DNA from: Isoetes taiwanensis
Lineage: Eukaryota > Streptophyta > Lycopodiopsida > Isoetales > Isoetaceae
Length of the DNA: 64,000 nt
Assembly (NCBI GenBank): GCA_021234155.1
Contig: JAJEKV010000020.1
Span: 14,943,268 to 15,007,267, forward strand
Direction: 5' to 3'
Shown: positions 31,200-43,234 of the stretch, in pieces
Numbering within the stretch: position 1 is the stretch's first letter
Layout: the number at the start of each line of letters is the position of its first letter
Notes under the pieces: model-generated
What the model was told of the DNA's origin: nothing
The model's database searches: none
The model's input: only the letters and a program-made list of their open reading frames with translations
Translations under genes and position numbers: made by a program

Positions 31200-33600
31200 T
31201 CTCAGGATTTTGAGTCTAACCCTTATTTATCACCGGTTTTCTTGACATGGAACCCCGGGCGAACAATTCAAGAAAAGACACCGTGATCCGGAGGTTTTCG
31301 ATTGCCAAACCAAATCTTGTCATTCCTAGAGTTCAAGATTTCTTTGCTGTAGTGCTTTAAATTACTGAAGCTCACGCCCTCATTGCTTGTGTCTCCATTG
31401 TTTCTGTTTTTATACCTCTCCCTTCCTCGATTTTTTACCCATCCTTTTCTAATGACAGATTTCGTAGGGTCTGCAGTTCCATCAGTGTACCCCTTCAGCT
31501 CTTTTTGATTTGACCTTCCGCGGCTTTTCTTCCCCACTTAGTTCCGGCTATGTCGTTTCTAGAATCTTTTCCAATTACCTTTTCAAAACACTAAGCCTCC
31601 ATCATCCAACTCGCGAGTTCAAGCCCGTTCGACTTCCTAGAGCCACCTCAACCATGTTCCAGTATGAAGCGCTCTCTTCGAGTCAAGGCTCCGCCTTCAA
31701 ACCGGGTGAAGAAATCGGAGACGTATATCGCCAACCGAGTATGACCAAGATAGTGATCGAATCGATCAAGGAGCTCGATGCCCATTTTAATCTCTTGAAA
31801 AACCCAAAGAAAGTAAATCCAGCCATTATCATGGATTATGCAAGATGGAGAAAATCTTTCAAGCTTTGAAGAACAGGAAAAAATGAATCGATTTCTTAGC
31901 GCGTGTCCCATCGCACAAAGATTTGCCTTCAACAGAATTCTCGACAAAGCCCAAAGATCCGACCTTTCCGCTACTCCTAAAAATGACTATCAAGCTACCA
32001 CTTTTCCTCGCATCTGTCACAGCTTAAAAACGGGTCTTTTCGATCTACCATGGATGTGAACTTTGCTGAGAGCTTAACAATTGCTACCAAAACTCGTTCT
32101 GAGAAGGATGGAACAAAGCTTTTCTCAAAATGGTGAAAGATGGTTGAAACCTTCCTTCGTCACGGGAAATGGAACAAGGACTTCAAAAATCATACAGAGG
32201 CACTTTCCGTAGATGTCGTGGTAACTCTTGAAGATACCTTAAAGCAAAATTTCAGATCTGGAGATGCCGCTTACTAGCTCCATTGGATGCAAGTGCATAG
32301 ATAAGAATGGTTATTTTATTCCAGGAAGTCAAGTAACCCAGACTACCAAATTGTACCCCTGAATTCAAGAATGCAAATCTAACTGAATCAAGTACAAGAA
32401 AAAAAGTAAATAAAGTAAGTGTTGAGGTCCCGGGATTTCTGCGAAAGCAAGTACGTGATGTGCACATCTCACTAAATTGTTAAAATTGCTTTCTAAAGTT
32501 TCAAGAATACTATAGAAAAAGATTACCGTGCATGTACTAATTCATCATAGAATCAGTTCCAATTTCTAAAGATATCCCTGTTTTTCTTGACCTCTCTTTC
32601 TATCCGTAATCACCAAATTTAACACTTTTTGGACAGAGGACTCATTATTATTCTCTGACTCCGCCTCTACTCCTAGTGAAGTCAAGTTTCATATCACTAA
32701 AATTCATCAATCGCAAAATTGTTCATCTCGAATTGGACACCAAGACCTTTCAAGTCATTTGCAAGATAAAGATCTATGCCAACAATATGCTCAAAAAAAA
32801 CTCAAACTTTGGCAAGCATCTTGTCTACATTATGAAATGTTCCCATTTCATCCCCTCGGCACTAATTCCAATATTTCCATTGTAACTGGCCAAATTCCCA
32901 AATCTTCCCCTCCTCTATGGACTTCAATCATCTCGAGCTATTGGTAATCACCTCTACCAAAAGGATTAGCATCCCTCAAACCAATTTTCCATTCATCCGT
33001 CTTTTCCAAGTCTATCCCATCCGATTGGTCTCCTTTTGTGAGTATCAAGTCTTCCCACCACAGAATTTGAAATCGGGGATCAACTTCTCAAGAATGTTCT
33101 CCCATTCCTAAACTGGTAGATGAAGAGATCACCAAAAGAGTAATCTTGTTCCATCCTGAGGTCAAACAAGTTTGGATCCAAAGGTCTAAACCGGTCGGCC
33201 ACCTCCTCTCGAGTTGGGAGTTGAAATGGCGCCAGGCTATCAAGCAAACTCCAGCCGCCCTTCCTTGGCTCAAAGGTTCGGGATTCTCTCAATCAGTTCG
33301 CCGCCTTTTCAGAACCTCTTGCTCAAAACTGCATCTAGTAGACCTATCATATCTGACATTTCTTGAACTTGCTTAACATCAAGCTACACTTCGATTCTAA
33401 CCCCAAGACTTCTAATCATGAGTATCTCGTGGAAAGGAAATCCAAGACCATTCCAAATTCTCTCGATTCTTTAGCAGAACTGAAAGGCTTAACAAAGTTA
33501 CTTTCATCCAAGAGAGATCCTCCGAAAGCAAGACTCGGAATCGTCATCAATGTAGTTAATAGGCAGATACCAATCTTAATAAAGTTCAAGTTACTTTAAG
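31200..33600 (+). pseudogene. Likely ORF1 region of the L1-like LINE
   Basis: Several overlapping remnants of open frames: 31510-31869 (119 codons), 31838-32059, 32676-32885, 33146-33376. They share one orientation and lie where ORF1, the RNA-binding protein, should be. I could not find a CCHC knuckle, so the assignment rests on position within the element. The 33.08-33.3 kb minus ORFs are shadows. Confidence 0.45.
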
Positions 33601-33839
33601 ACCCCTAATAGAAGAAGTCCTGTGGAGCATCTCTCCTTATAAATCTCCTCCTGAATCCATAATGAATAGCTATCTTTTAATATCAGCTTTCATTTTGGAA
33701 TTTTCAAGGAATAAACGATTCCAAAGAAAAGGGATGTATTTATTGCCTATCCTCCTTATCCCCGATTTCTTCTTCAGAGCATAAACTCTTATGATGCCGA
33801 TTTCATTTAAAATTGCTGACCCTCCTCCTGGCATGGGAC

Positions 33840-34200
33840 GGGCCCTCTCGGCCAACATCGCTATGGTGGGATTGCAATCTGCTGGAAAAAGAGTCTTAAT
33901 ATTACTGATCAGTATATGGTTAATGATGACTCAGGCAGATGGCAGACTTAAGGCTCAAGTTTGACAACCTCGCATTAGCCATCATCAACATTTATTACAA
34001 CAATCCTACCGAGAGAACTGATATTTGGAATAAGATCAAAACCGCTTAAGTAATGTCGGTGGTTGACATCATAATGGAGGTGATTTCAACATGGCTATCA
34101 TAGCTTCATGAAAAATGGTATTTTAGCCCCTCCTCTGAGGAATCCAACCTTGGTCCGACCGGATCTCTCTTAACAACCTCACCCAGCTGTAACTTCAACA
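33840..34200 (+). pseudogene. L1 endonuclease remnant
   Basis: 'GGIAICWKKSLNITDQYMVNDDSGRWQT' type sequence (33866-33950), then, after a frame change, 'LKFDNLALAIINIYYNN' (33956-34006) and 'GGDFNMAII' (34075-34101). These are the usual conserved blocks of the AP-like endonuclease, which nicks the target. Stops and frameshifts throughout. Confidence 0.75.
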
Positions 34201-35009
34201 TTTCATTGACCGACGTAGGATCAATCCAATTTGTCAGCTCACTCTACGTATTCTATTTAAGTGAGAATTATGGAATTCCGTGAGCGTATCAATGTAATCA
34301 ATGGTTACACGCTTTGCTGACCAACTTCCTCTCAACTCATCTCCATTCAAAGGAACAAAGGGGCAGCCTACCAAAAGGAATTCCTACTTCAAATTGAATG
34401 TTTTCGTTGACTAACTATCCGCATTTTAGAGATATATAATTTTGGAGATGGTTGACTCTATCGATAAGCCTTATGGTAGCTATGGTTGGATGTCTCGGGT
34501 GGTGCAACACAAAATGCTAATCAAAGACAAGCTCAAAATTTGAGGAAAGAAACTGCATTGCCAAGATGGCCCAATCGAACAACCTCTAAATCTTCTCCCT
34601 AATATCAGCTGGGAAGAATACAACACAATCAATTTAGGAAATCGAGTAATAAGAATTAAGCGATTGCCGCAGGGCCAGAGACTCAAAATCCAAGATCACC
34701 GAGCTTAAGGAGGATGAGAGCTCATTCCAAATATTTCTTTGTTAAAGCCAAGGGCAAGTAATCCAGAAGGAATCACACAGACGATCATGGTCAATGGTAT
34801 TAAACATGGGGATGATAATCTCAAAATTGTCGGCCACTAATCATTTTAATACTAAAATTATGGGTACCCATTTCGCATCAAACCAAAGAAGACAACAAGA
34901 ACTTCATCAAAATGGAGGAAAGAGTTACCATGATCCTAATATTGCTCTAACCTCGGGTTTTTTTCTGATGAACTTAGCAAAGTGGTTCATGGCATGAAGA
35001 ATGGTAACC

Positions 35010-36110
35010 TTTCGTGACCGCATCTTTTCCTTCCACCTCTTTTAAAGCTACCGATTTGGGACCTTACATCCTAACGCCGCCACGAGTTTATTATGAGGAA
35101 AAGATGGATGAAAGAATCACTAAATATCACTCCTGGGATCCCAAAGATTCCCTCGAACCCATCTCTTTTCTAATTATAGACCTATTTCTCTTACTAATGT
35201 AATGTATGTTTATTTCAGGTGCAATCACCACAGTTGAAAGAGATCAATAATATCATACGTCATAGTCAATCGCCTATTTGAAAGTGAGGAACATTCGGAT
35301 AATGTAGCTATCAGAGTCTCTACCGATGGGCAAAGACTCCAATTAAGAGATTGCTCTCAAGTCTCTCGACATATTAAAGTATTTTCTGACATGGTCAACT
35401 GAATTTTCTAAACCAGGCCGCAAAGAACCGCTTCAATATCGGGCCTTCAATCCAATCTTTCAACAACTCTCTCTTCGTCTCATTAACGGAATGCGCCTTT
35501 CTTCAATATTAGAAGAGGAGTCAAGGTATGCCTCTGCCCCATTTTCTTTATCAGTAGTGATGGAAGCTCGTGCCAGCCTACAAGCAAGAAAAGAAGAGGA
35601 CACAATAATGTGTTTGTACCTCCCTACAAATGATATTACCGGACACCTAAATGGGCATTTTGCGTGATGACACTCTTATCCTTTTTATCTATGGACCTCC
35701 AATCCATTAATCGCATCTAAGGAGATTTTAACCGCCTTTTGGAAATCTTCCCACGTTAACATTAATCCGGACAAAATCCGGTGATAACCCTACAACCCCG
35801 GACTGGGGCTCAAGGGCTACTCTCCTTGATTGCGCTTAGTCCTCAAATGTTCACACTCTGTTGCGAGCATACCTTTGCCATCCGCTCTAATGTCAGCCGA
35901 CTCTTATGGAATAACATCATCGAGAAATTCTATCACAAAGTTGACACCCTCAACTTAAAGTTTCTTCTGGGTGCTGCATGCCGCAATCAGCAAATTCTGG
36001 CCATTGCTCAACCTTATGTATATACCAATCTTCATCCTTTTGCTCCTAAGAAGGTATACGTAAAGTTACAAGGAATTGAAGGTTTATTTCGTGGGCGTTA
36101 ATGTAAAATG
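35010..36110 (+). pseudogene. L1 reverse transcriptase remnant
   Basis: 'SNYRPISLTNVMYVYF' (35169-35216) is the NYRPISL block. 'RDDTLILFIYG' (35663-35695) is the catalytic ADDT block with Arg for Ala, followed by 'AFWKSSHVNINPDKI' (about 35735-35779). Residues between these are deleted or scrambled; the protein cannot be active. Confidence 0.7.
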
Positions 36111-36379
36111 CCTTGACACCACCAATTGGAAGAATGCCGCAAACCCAGTCCATGGGAGGTTAGGGCATTATCAATATCGATGCATGCCACAGCCCGGCAA
36201 AGAAATATTTCTTCAAGGCCACATCATCGGGAGTAACATTCAAAGATCCCAAGGCCCTCATAAGCACTATATCCTCAAATGCAAACTATATGGATGGAAT
36301 ATCAAATGTTGTCTCAGACGCGCAGTTTATTTTTGAATTCGTGATTCCTACCAACATTTCTCCTTTGATATGAAATGAT

Positions 36380-37430
36380 TAGGCTTTGGCAAGCACAGTA
36401 AAAGGTATATTTTCATGGAAGAAAGGTATTTCTTTCAAAATATCTTCCGAATCCTGCACTTTGGAGAAAATAAGACTCAATCGCCTTAATGTGAATTTTC
36501 CAGATTGCTTTAAACTATGGCAAGATAAAGGTTTGATTACAATTTCAGATTTGTTTGAGTTAACGGTCCTATTCTTCGATTCCTCCATTATTAGATATGA
36601 AGATGAGCAAAGCAGATTCCTTTATAATGCCATATTCTCGCCATATTTCTCGCTGCAATGGAATAATGCTGATATTACTGGGCAATTTAAAGGGAGACTC
36701 TTCTTCAAAGTCAAGGAGACATACAAGTATCTTATGAGAGAACAAATGATGTGAGCATCCACCTAAATGGAGGATATCTCATAGAACGCAGATCCACCTC
36801 ATGCACTTTTGGAAATCTCCAATCAATCCTAAAATCAAAGCATTTATATGGCAATTATGGCATATGAGTTAGCCACAACTGTAAAACGCTTTAGTCAAGA
36901 ACTTTTCAAATTCTAATATTCAGTCTCAGGTGCCTCTTCGAAAAGTAAAATGTAACACCATTTATTCGGGGACATGCTTCTAGTCCCAATGGACAAATTG
37001 GAAATCTCGTCTAAGCTCTTCAACTCAATCTCCTTTGGACAGCCTGCTTCACTTCTTCATACCGCATTCTCCGTATATTGAGCTGCAGACCTTCTCTGGA
37101 GAATTTAGAAAGTGCAAATGTTGGCTTTTCGTGACGAACATGGCCCTCAAGCCATTCTCCCAACCAACTATGATGTGTCTTGATTTATAAAATCAACTCA
37201 TGTTTTTATTTGCAGGAAAATTCCTTCCTTCCCGAAATCTTATTCTCCTTTCAAACAAGAAGTATGAAGGACATCCAGAATACCTCATTTTGATTTCTAT
37301 TGTGCCGCTTCCCTCCATCATTTCAAGAGGACTCCAGGATCGCATTTGTTCGTGTGCCCCTTGGACCAGATCCGTAAGAGGAGAATTACACAATACGCCA
37401 TGATGCAAAGAGAAAATATAACTGGCCAAA
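36380..37430 (+). pseudogene. L1 C-terminal zinc-binding region remnant
   Basis: A 122-codon open stretch (36386-36754) with 'FKGRLFFKVKETYKYLM' leads to 'PKWRISHRTQIHLMHFWKSP' and 'NPKIKAFIWQLWH' (about 36763-36862). The last is the signature of the reverse-transcriptase zinc-binding region in plant L1 proteins. The downstream cysteines are not clear. Confidence 0.65.
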
Positions 37431-37842
37431 TCGGAATATGTCCATGTTCTATTGCAAGATGATTAATGATCACAAGGGGGCCAGACTTCTAGATGAAGCC
37501 GGCTACCTTCCTGGTTAGCCCCAAATTGCCTTGATTTCTATCAATGATCCGGGAGAAGGCAAGTTTGCCACTCACCATGAAGAAAACTCAAAACTTTGTT
37601 AAACTCTGCCACCTCTGTTCAGAGTTTTTGATTTCTGTTTTATAACCCCTCTTTTTCAATTTGGAATAGTTACAACTAATTCCCTTTACCATATAGCATC
37701 TTTTGCCTTGGTAATCGGATATATTTTGTTTCTAAGCCTCAATTTTGTGATGGCTAGTTCTGGGTGGACACTCTCCATATAAGCAGTCAATTTTGTTATC
37801 CTTTTAAAATATAAATATAATACCATCCTTCAATAAAAAAAA

Positions 37843-37857
37843 CATAATCCAAATGAT
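37843..37857. repeat. Target-site duplication of the L1-like LINE, right copy
   Basis: Exact copy of 30827-30841. Confidence 0.85.
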
Positions 37858-38394
37858 CATAGACATCAAAATCCTTGATATAATACCTTTAGAAAGTATA
37901 AAAAATGTAACTGTGTGCATAAAAAATGCTAATGTATTTGCTTCATTTGCAAGACCATAATGACTTCAAAGCAAATGTCAAAATATAAGTATATAAGAAA
38001 TCAACTATGTGATAGCTTAGAGTACATTCACTTGCGTGGTTAATTTAATTTTTACTATTAGGTTAAGTTGAATATTACTGGGTGATTATTTTCGCACCAA
38101 ACTTGGTTAAGGAACTCAATAAGCCAACTTAATGAAAAATCCACTTGCACCCGTCTAGTTAAGAATCTTAGCTATAAGTAACTATGTTTGCATATGTAGT
38201 TAAGTTTTAATGTTAATTTTCTCTTTTTGTTAACTTTGGTCTTACTAACTTAATTGAACACAGCGTGAGGACAAGTTTGGTATGAACTAATTCAAAATGG
38301 ACCAACTAAAATAGTGGTGTGGTTATAAATTTCGTTAAAAATCAAAATTTAATAGCTTAATCGTTCGTGGGTACGATTACGTTTGCAAATGCTT
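37858..38394. other. AT-rich spacer, no gene recognised
   Basis: Nothing coding was seen. It contains many 'ggttaa'/'gttaag' motifs, which could belong to a small DNA element, but I found no clear terminal repeats. Confidence 0.35.
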
Positions 38395-38682
38395 TTTCCA
38401 AATTTTTGCTTGAAAAAAACAAGTTTTAATCAAAAATAAGATTTTTATGAGAGGTTATTTTTTACCAACAATTTTAAATATAATATCTAAGTCACTAAAA
38501 ATAGATAAAGAGAAGCACTAGAGATAGAATGTCAATTGTTTCTGCACTCATAACTTGAGTTTAAGAGGTCTTGGTCTCATTAGAAAGCTTATGATTAAGA
38601 GCTTTCCATTGATATATAATTTGCCCAGATCTATCAAGATAGTTCACTTCTTTTTGTACTTTTCAATCCTGAGGTCTTTTTT
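38395..38682 (+). repeat. Unclassified dispersed repeat 'R', left part
   Basis: Matches 45640-45995: 'tttttatgagaggtt', 'aaatataatatcta', 'aaaaatagataaag', 'gagaatgtcaattgttt'-type phrases, 'ctcataacttgag', 'agatctatcaagatag' and 'cttctttttgtacttttyaa'. It lacks ~85 bp of the other copy. Homology stops at about 38682 and resumes at 41691. Confidence 0.8.
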
Positions 38683-41600
38683 GTGTAATTTTGATGGATT
38701 TTTAAAGTTGTTTGGTAGAAAGAGGGAGCAGCATCTTGTGTTTGAGAACAAACGACAGAAGTATGAACCATTAGTAAGACTGCTCATATAATGGTGTACA
38801 CATCGTGTTTTTGATTTTTTCCAATGAAAACGACAAGAACTGCTGGCTACATCCAAAACAAACTTTTGAAAAAAAAAGATAAAAATTAATGTAAAAATTT
38901 TTTCGGTGTGTATAAAAATTTTTTCGCGGGGTTATTTTTTTTGGTGTGTTTTTGGTGTGTTTTTCTGGTTTTTTTAATTCAATAATTTCATATAAGAAAA
39001 ATCATAAAACATAAAGCATAGAGACAACTTAAAATGCATCGGTTCGGCAATAAATGTGCTTTTAAATTATTTGAGACATACAAAGTCATTATGCATGGAA
39101 GCATGTTAAAACATCTTTTTCTATTTAAGCACATACTCTCCTAATAGTAAAACACCAAGAGCATACTGTTCTAGACAACTCTATAACCCATGGTCCGTGG
39201 TGCTCTCGAAATGCAGCATAATTTCAATCCTTTTAAGGTTTCAGATTAAAAAGAGCACCTAACATCTACCATCTCGCTCGAATACTAACGCCGCTTCACG
39301 GTGGAGACTTTCACTGCTCATCGCCCATAAGAAGCAGCATTCCTCAAGAATATCATAAACATTTTTAATGAAACTTATGAATTAAGATACCTCAGATGTT
39401 TCATCTCCAATGCATCAAAATGTGGGCCATTCTCAAACGCCTAGAACATTCTCTCATCGCATTATCACTCTCTTTGCTCATCAATCGTTTCATCGAATCA
39501 TCATCGCATAGGTTGGGTAAAGAGGACTACTGTTCTATCAATGTCCTTGTTTTGTACCTACAATAATATGAACAAAGTAATTCATGAATAATATGATAAA
39601 ATAATAAAAAATAGAGAAATACTATATTCAAAAAACGATTATGCCTAAGAACAGATAAAATGATTCTAAAATTTAAGGGGATGTAATCTTTGAAGGGAGG
39701 AACGGATCCTCAGTGGAAAGCAGCTGGGGTCTTTGTTCATACTCTCAGCGGTCCTCCACGGCAAGGTTCTCGAATCTCCGGTATCATAACCATCACTAAG
39801 AGAATCATCACAAGCTGTGACTAGAGGGGAGTGCATGAGCCATCAAGCTCATTCCACTTCTTCAAGTATCGCTCTCATCATCCCAAACCCTTCGCTTCTT
39901 TTCCCACTCGCGATGGAACAACGCCACTAGTAGACCATAGATAACGCAATGGCATATCTTGATGGAGGCCCTGAGGGTGGAGGGTCAAGCGCCATGTCGC
40001 TCAACCGGCCTGGCTAATGTAAAAGTGGGATTGATGTATGTTCATCAGATAGAACTAAACTTTTCTGGCTTCTAACATCCGCTGGCGGGTGTAGCAAACT
40101 AGGGTTCTTTGCTTTCTTCCATGGTACAATATAGTCGCCATGCTACCGCATCAAGCCTCGGATTGCCTAGCTTGACACAATCCTTGATTCCCACCCGCCC
40201 ATAAGGCACACTTATTCTTGCCTTTCCATTTCCTCCTCGCACTAACCCCTTTGGCATAGTAATAAAATGCATTTTGCCCATATCCTTAAGGCAAGGCAAT
40301 ATCCAAGCATGCCGTCAAAACAATGCAAGCGCAGGTCCTTTAGGGCCTTGCACATGATTATCTGGCCAGGGGTTGGTGCTCAACCCAATCCGTGAGCATG
40401 CCGGAGACTCGAGTTGATCAATTAGGTTGTCATTCATCCTCGAAAAACACACCGCAGATGCAATGGTCCAAGTTCCGATCCCCGGCCCGTGAAACCATAT
40501 CTCCTTTGTAACTGTCAAGAAACTCCGCGACACCTTTCGCGCATATTTCTCCCGATAACCTCGCTCGCAATGTTTACGGTGACGCTTTTTGTCATGATTA
40601 CCTGAAGTCAGGAACTAGCTTTCTTCCCTTGCTTTGTTGGCTTTGCCTTCGACGCTTCTCCTCAAGCCTTTTCTTCTCGTCTCCAGCTTCGCTTTCTCCT
40701 CCTTCTCCTACGTTGTTTTTCTTTTCTCGCTCTGCTTAACCTAGCAACTCACGCTTTTCCGCTTCCGCCGATATCATGAAGAGTTATCTCCTTCTTTGGC
40801 CTGCCCTCTTCCTCCCAATGATTAAAGGTTTCTCGGGGCCAGCAGCATCGCTCTTCCTCAACAAAGCCGGGATTTATGGAAATAAGGGCCGCAAAAGAAG
40901 AAAAATCCATCCAACGCCAGTTAGTATACCGAAGTCAAAGCTCACATCCGCTTCCTCATCTATAAACTCGTGCATAAAATAGACTTCTGCCGTTTGGCCG
41001 GAAATTATCAGGTTCGGGAGGTCAGTTGGAAAGGAACAGGTTTGGATTTGGATTTGATTTCAATGTGGAGAAATGGTGCTTGGAAAATAACAGTTATTTG
41101 ATTTCGGATTTGATTTCAAGAAGAATGTAACAAACCCAAGGTGATGGTCAGGTTTCGAGTTGCATGGGCCATGGTAGATGTGTTCAAGTGGAGGATCTCT
41201 CGACCAGAATCGAAAAGAAACTCCGATCTTCCGTGACGTAAATGGGTGTTTTGTGAATAGGAAAGGGTCAAAATGGATTGCTCGAGCATTCTAAGCTTTT
41301 AAAATCTCAACCTAACTTCTACCAAAAGAAACTCTCATCTAAATCTCAGGATCCATCAAGCAAACTCTCACATCTTTTGTGAAATTATCGTCAATTGGTT
41401 TGGCCGAATTACAATAAACCTCCGGCTACTTCGCTAAAAGTCGAATGGACGGTTTTGTGGCTACGGTTTTGATGGATCTATGCGTACCACTTCATTGATG
41501 GGATCTATGGTCACGATAATTAGAACTCTTCAAATTAGAACCCTAAATTGAAACAATGGTTTTAAAACAAAAATAATTCCAATGGTTCCCAAAACCCCAA

Positions 41601-41690
41601 ACAACCATGCCAATGGTTAACCAAGGCATTTTTCAATTTTTCTTTTTCTTTCCCCCACCAAAAATCGAAATAATCATTTGGGAACCTTAT
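38683..41690. mobile_element. ~3.0 kb of unrelated DNA splitting repeat 'R'
   Basis: The left part of R ends here and its right part begins at 41691 in the same orientation, so the intervening 3.0 kb looks inserted. It holds an L1-like fragment (40080-40540, minus); the rest is not identified. No target duplication is visible, so a more complex history is possible. The 78-codon ORF at 38555-38791 reads repeat sequence. Confidence 0.45.
40080..40540 (-). pseudogene. L1-like LINE fragment (post-RT region)
   Basis: Minus strand reads 'LPCLKDMGKM', 'KGLVRGGNGKARISV', 'GRVGIKDCVKLGNPRLDAVAWRLY', which resembles the plant L1 block between RT and the zinc-binding end (the 'W.GGLGIKDL..LN.ALLAKW.WRL' style). 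A second minus ORF lies just upstream (40315-40533). Both are short and broken. Confidence 0.5.
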
Positions 41691-42155
41691 TGCAAAGTGC
41701 ATGCCATATGGAGATTTGATGTTAATATGGTTTTTATCATAACTTTTGAATCCGAACTCCATTTTGAGTGTTTTTTATTGCTTTAGAAAGCTCTCTCTGG
41801 GATCTTTCTAATGATGAATGACATGCTTATATTTGGTTAAGTTTTCTAGGTCAAAATAATAAATTTTTGGGCGGGTTTGGTAAGGTTTCACATCCCACTA
41901 GTTGATTAAAACATGATTTGCACAGCATCAAATCGCACTCTCTGCCCAGCTAATTACTTTCGTCATGTCCTTTGTCCTACATCACTGCATAAGCTTTTAT
42001 GAAGATATTGAAGAGATGATATTATCGTGGCCGCTGTTCTGTATTGAAAAAAACTTTTGTTTTGGTATTTATGGAATTTGTGTTATATTTGATATTTTAT
42101 ATATTATTTTGGGAACTCACAATGTTTTTGATCTTTTTATTCTTTTTTTCAAAAT
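41691..42155 (+). repeat. Unclassified dispersed repeat 'R', right part
   Basis: Matches 45999-46468: 'caaagtgcatgcca', 'ggtttttatcataactttt', 'gagtgttttttattgc', 'cactagttgattaaaacatg', 'gatattgaagaga', 'atttgatattttatat'. The 132-codon ORF at 41965-42363 is read from this repeat and has no recognisable domain. Confidence 0.8.
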
Positions 42156-42418
42156 ATTACCACTTATACACACTAAACATTTTCTTTCTCCTGTCCCTCA
42201 CAAACCCCACACCCGTCACTGTCCCAAGGAATCAATGCAATTAGAAGATATTATTGAGGCCCCAACACCCAAAACCATGCAAATATTTTATTTATTTATT
42301 TTATTTATTTGTTCTAGCTTTCTTAGGGCCCTAAAAGGCCATGGAGCGCTCATTGCAAGTTAACATCAGATCTTAGTCAATAGGTTACGATGTGCATCCA
42401 CCATCTTAATATATTGTC

Positions 42419-42665
42419 CTAGACTATAATATGGCAATGAAAATAATGCTTGAAAATTAAAAATTGAAAAGCAAATCTATCTCTAATATCACTGTATGCT
42501 AGGCAGTGGACGAACACATGGTCTTCATCCTCAACACTGCTGGTCTCACAAAATTTGCAAATTCGCTCTTCCATTGGAATCTTGTGCCATATACATATCT
42601 CCACTTCCAATCTGTGTGAGCTCATCTTGTATTAAGCAATGATATGCTTCATAGATCTCGGGATG
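42419..42665 (-). pseudogene. LINE zinc-binding C-terminus
   Basis: 'MSSHRLEVEICIWHKIPMEERICKFC' followed by 'SVEDEDHVFVHCLAYSDIRDRF': the Cys-x2-Cys ... His ... Cys pattern of the reverse-transcriptase zinc-binding region. Upstream in the same frame 'STYLLANIPRSMKHIIA'. One frame is intact over about 70 codons. Confidence 0.8.
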
Positions 42666-43234
42666 TTGGCTAACAGGTATGTACTCTGTTATTTTTCCAT
42701 CCAGTTGGCAGCCCTTGTATGATGCATGTATTCAATAAGCGTGTTAGAACATATATTGTCCCTTTTCCTCTGCATTTAGATAGCTCTATACAAATCCCAT
42801 CCAAATCTTGTGCCGTTTTATTCTCCATGTCAAAAATATTCTATTTAACTTCAACCTCATAATGCACTCAATGTTATTATAGGCATCCCATCTGAGTTGC
42901 ATTTTGCATAAATGTTGGACCATTTTTAGCAAAGCGTCTATGACAAGAACAGTCTGATCATATCTCTTGTTCAATATATTCCAGAAAGCCAGAAAGCTTT
43001 AGGCGATCTCCTCAACTGTTCTATTAGCTCAGATTGCTTTATCTGAAGATGCACGCATTTCTTAGCTCTCAGAAGCTTTCCTTACCAATCTGGCTTCCTG
43101 ATGCACCTGGAAGGTAGCTTGGATCTTGCTTCTTTGTAGTCATTATCCAACCAAGAATTGCATGGTCTGCATTTCATGAACTTCTTGGTGAAACCAAACA
43201 CATTTCCAGTAGTTTGGAGGATTAGATTTGTGAA

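Larger units (their letters stand above)
30842..37842 (+). mobile_element. Decayed full-length L1-like LINE (~7.0 kb)
   Basis: Bounded by a perfect 15-bp target duplication and ending in a short A run (37835-37842). Order of remains: an ORF1-type region (about 31.2-33.6 kb), endonuclease (33.84-34.2), reverse transcriptase (35.0-36.1) and zinc-binding end (36.4-37.4). No long ORF survives, so the copy is old, yet both duplications are unchanged. Its length agrees with a full-length plant L1. The DNA-level style (PKIKAFIW, GGIAI.WKK) differs from the EVWG-type LINEs elsewhere in the window. Confidence 0.8.

Noticed and set aside
31500-37200. Organellar DNA insertion, suggested by AT-rich ORF fragments
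   Set aside because: Motifs are those of an L1 endonuclease, RT and zinc-binding end, and the segment has a 15-bp target duplication and A tail.
41965-42363. 132-codon ORF rich in Phe/Ile/Leu as a membrane protein
   Set aside because: It lies in dispersed repeat R and runs into an AAATA tail; the corresponding frame is not kept in the 45.6-46.5 kb copy.
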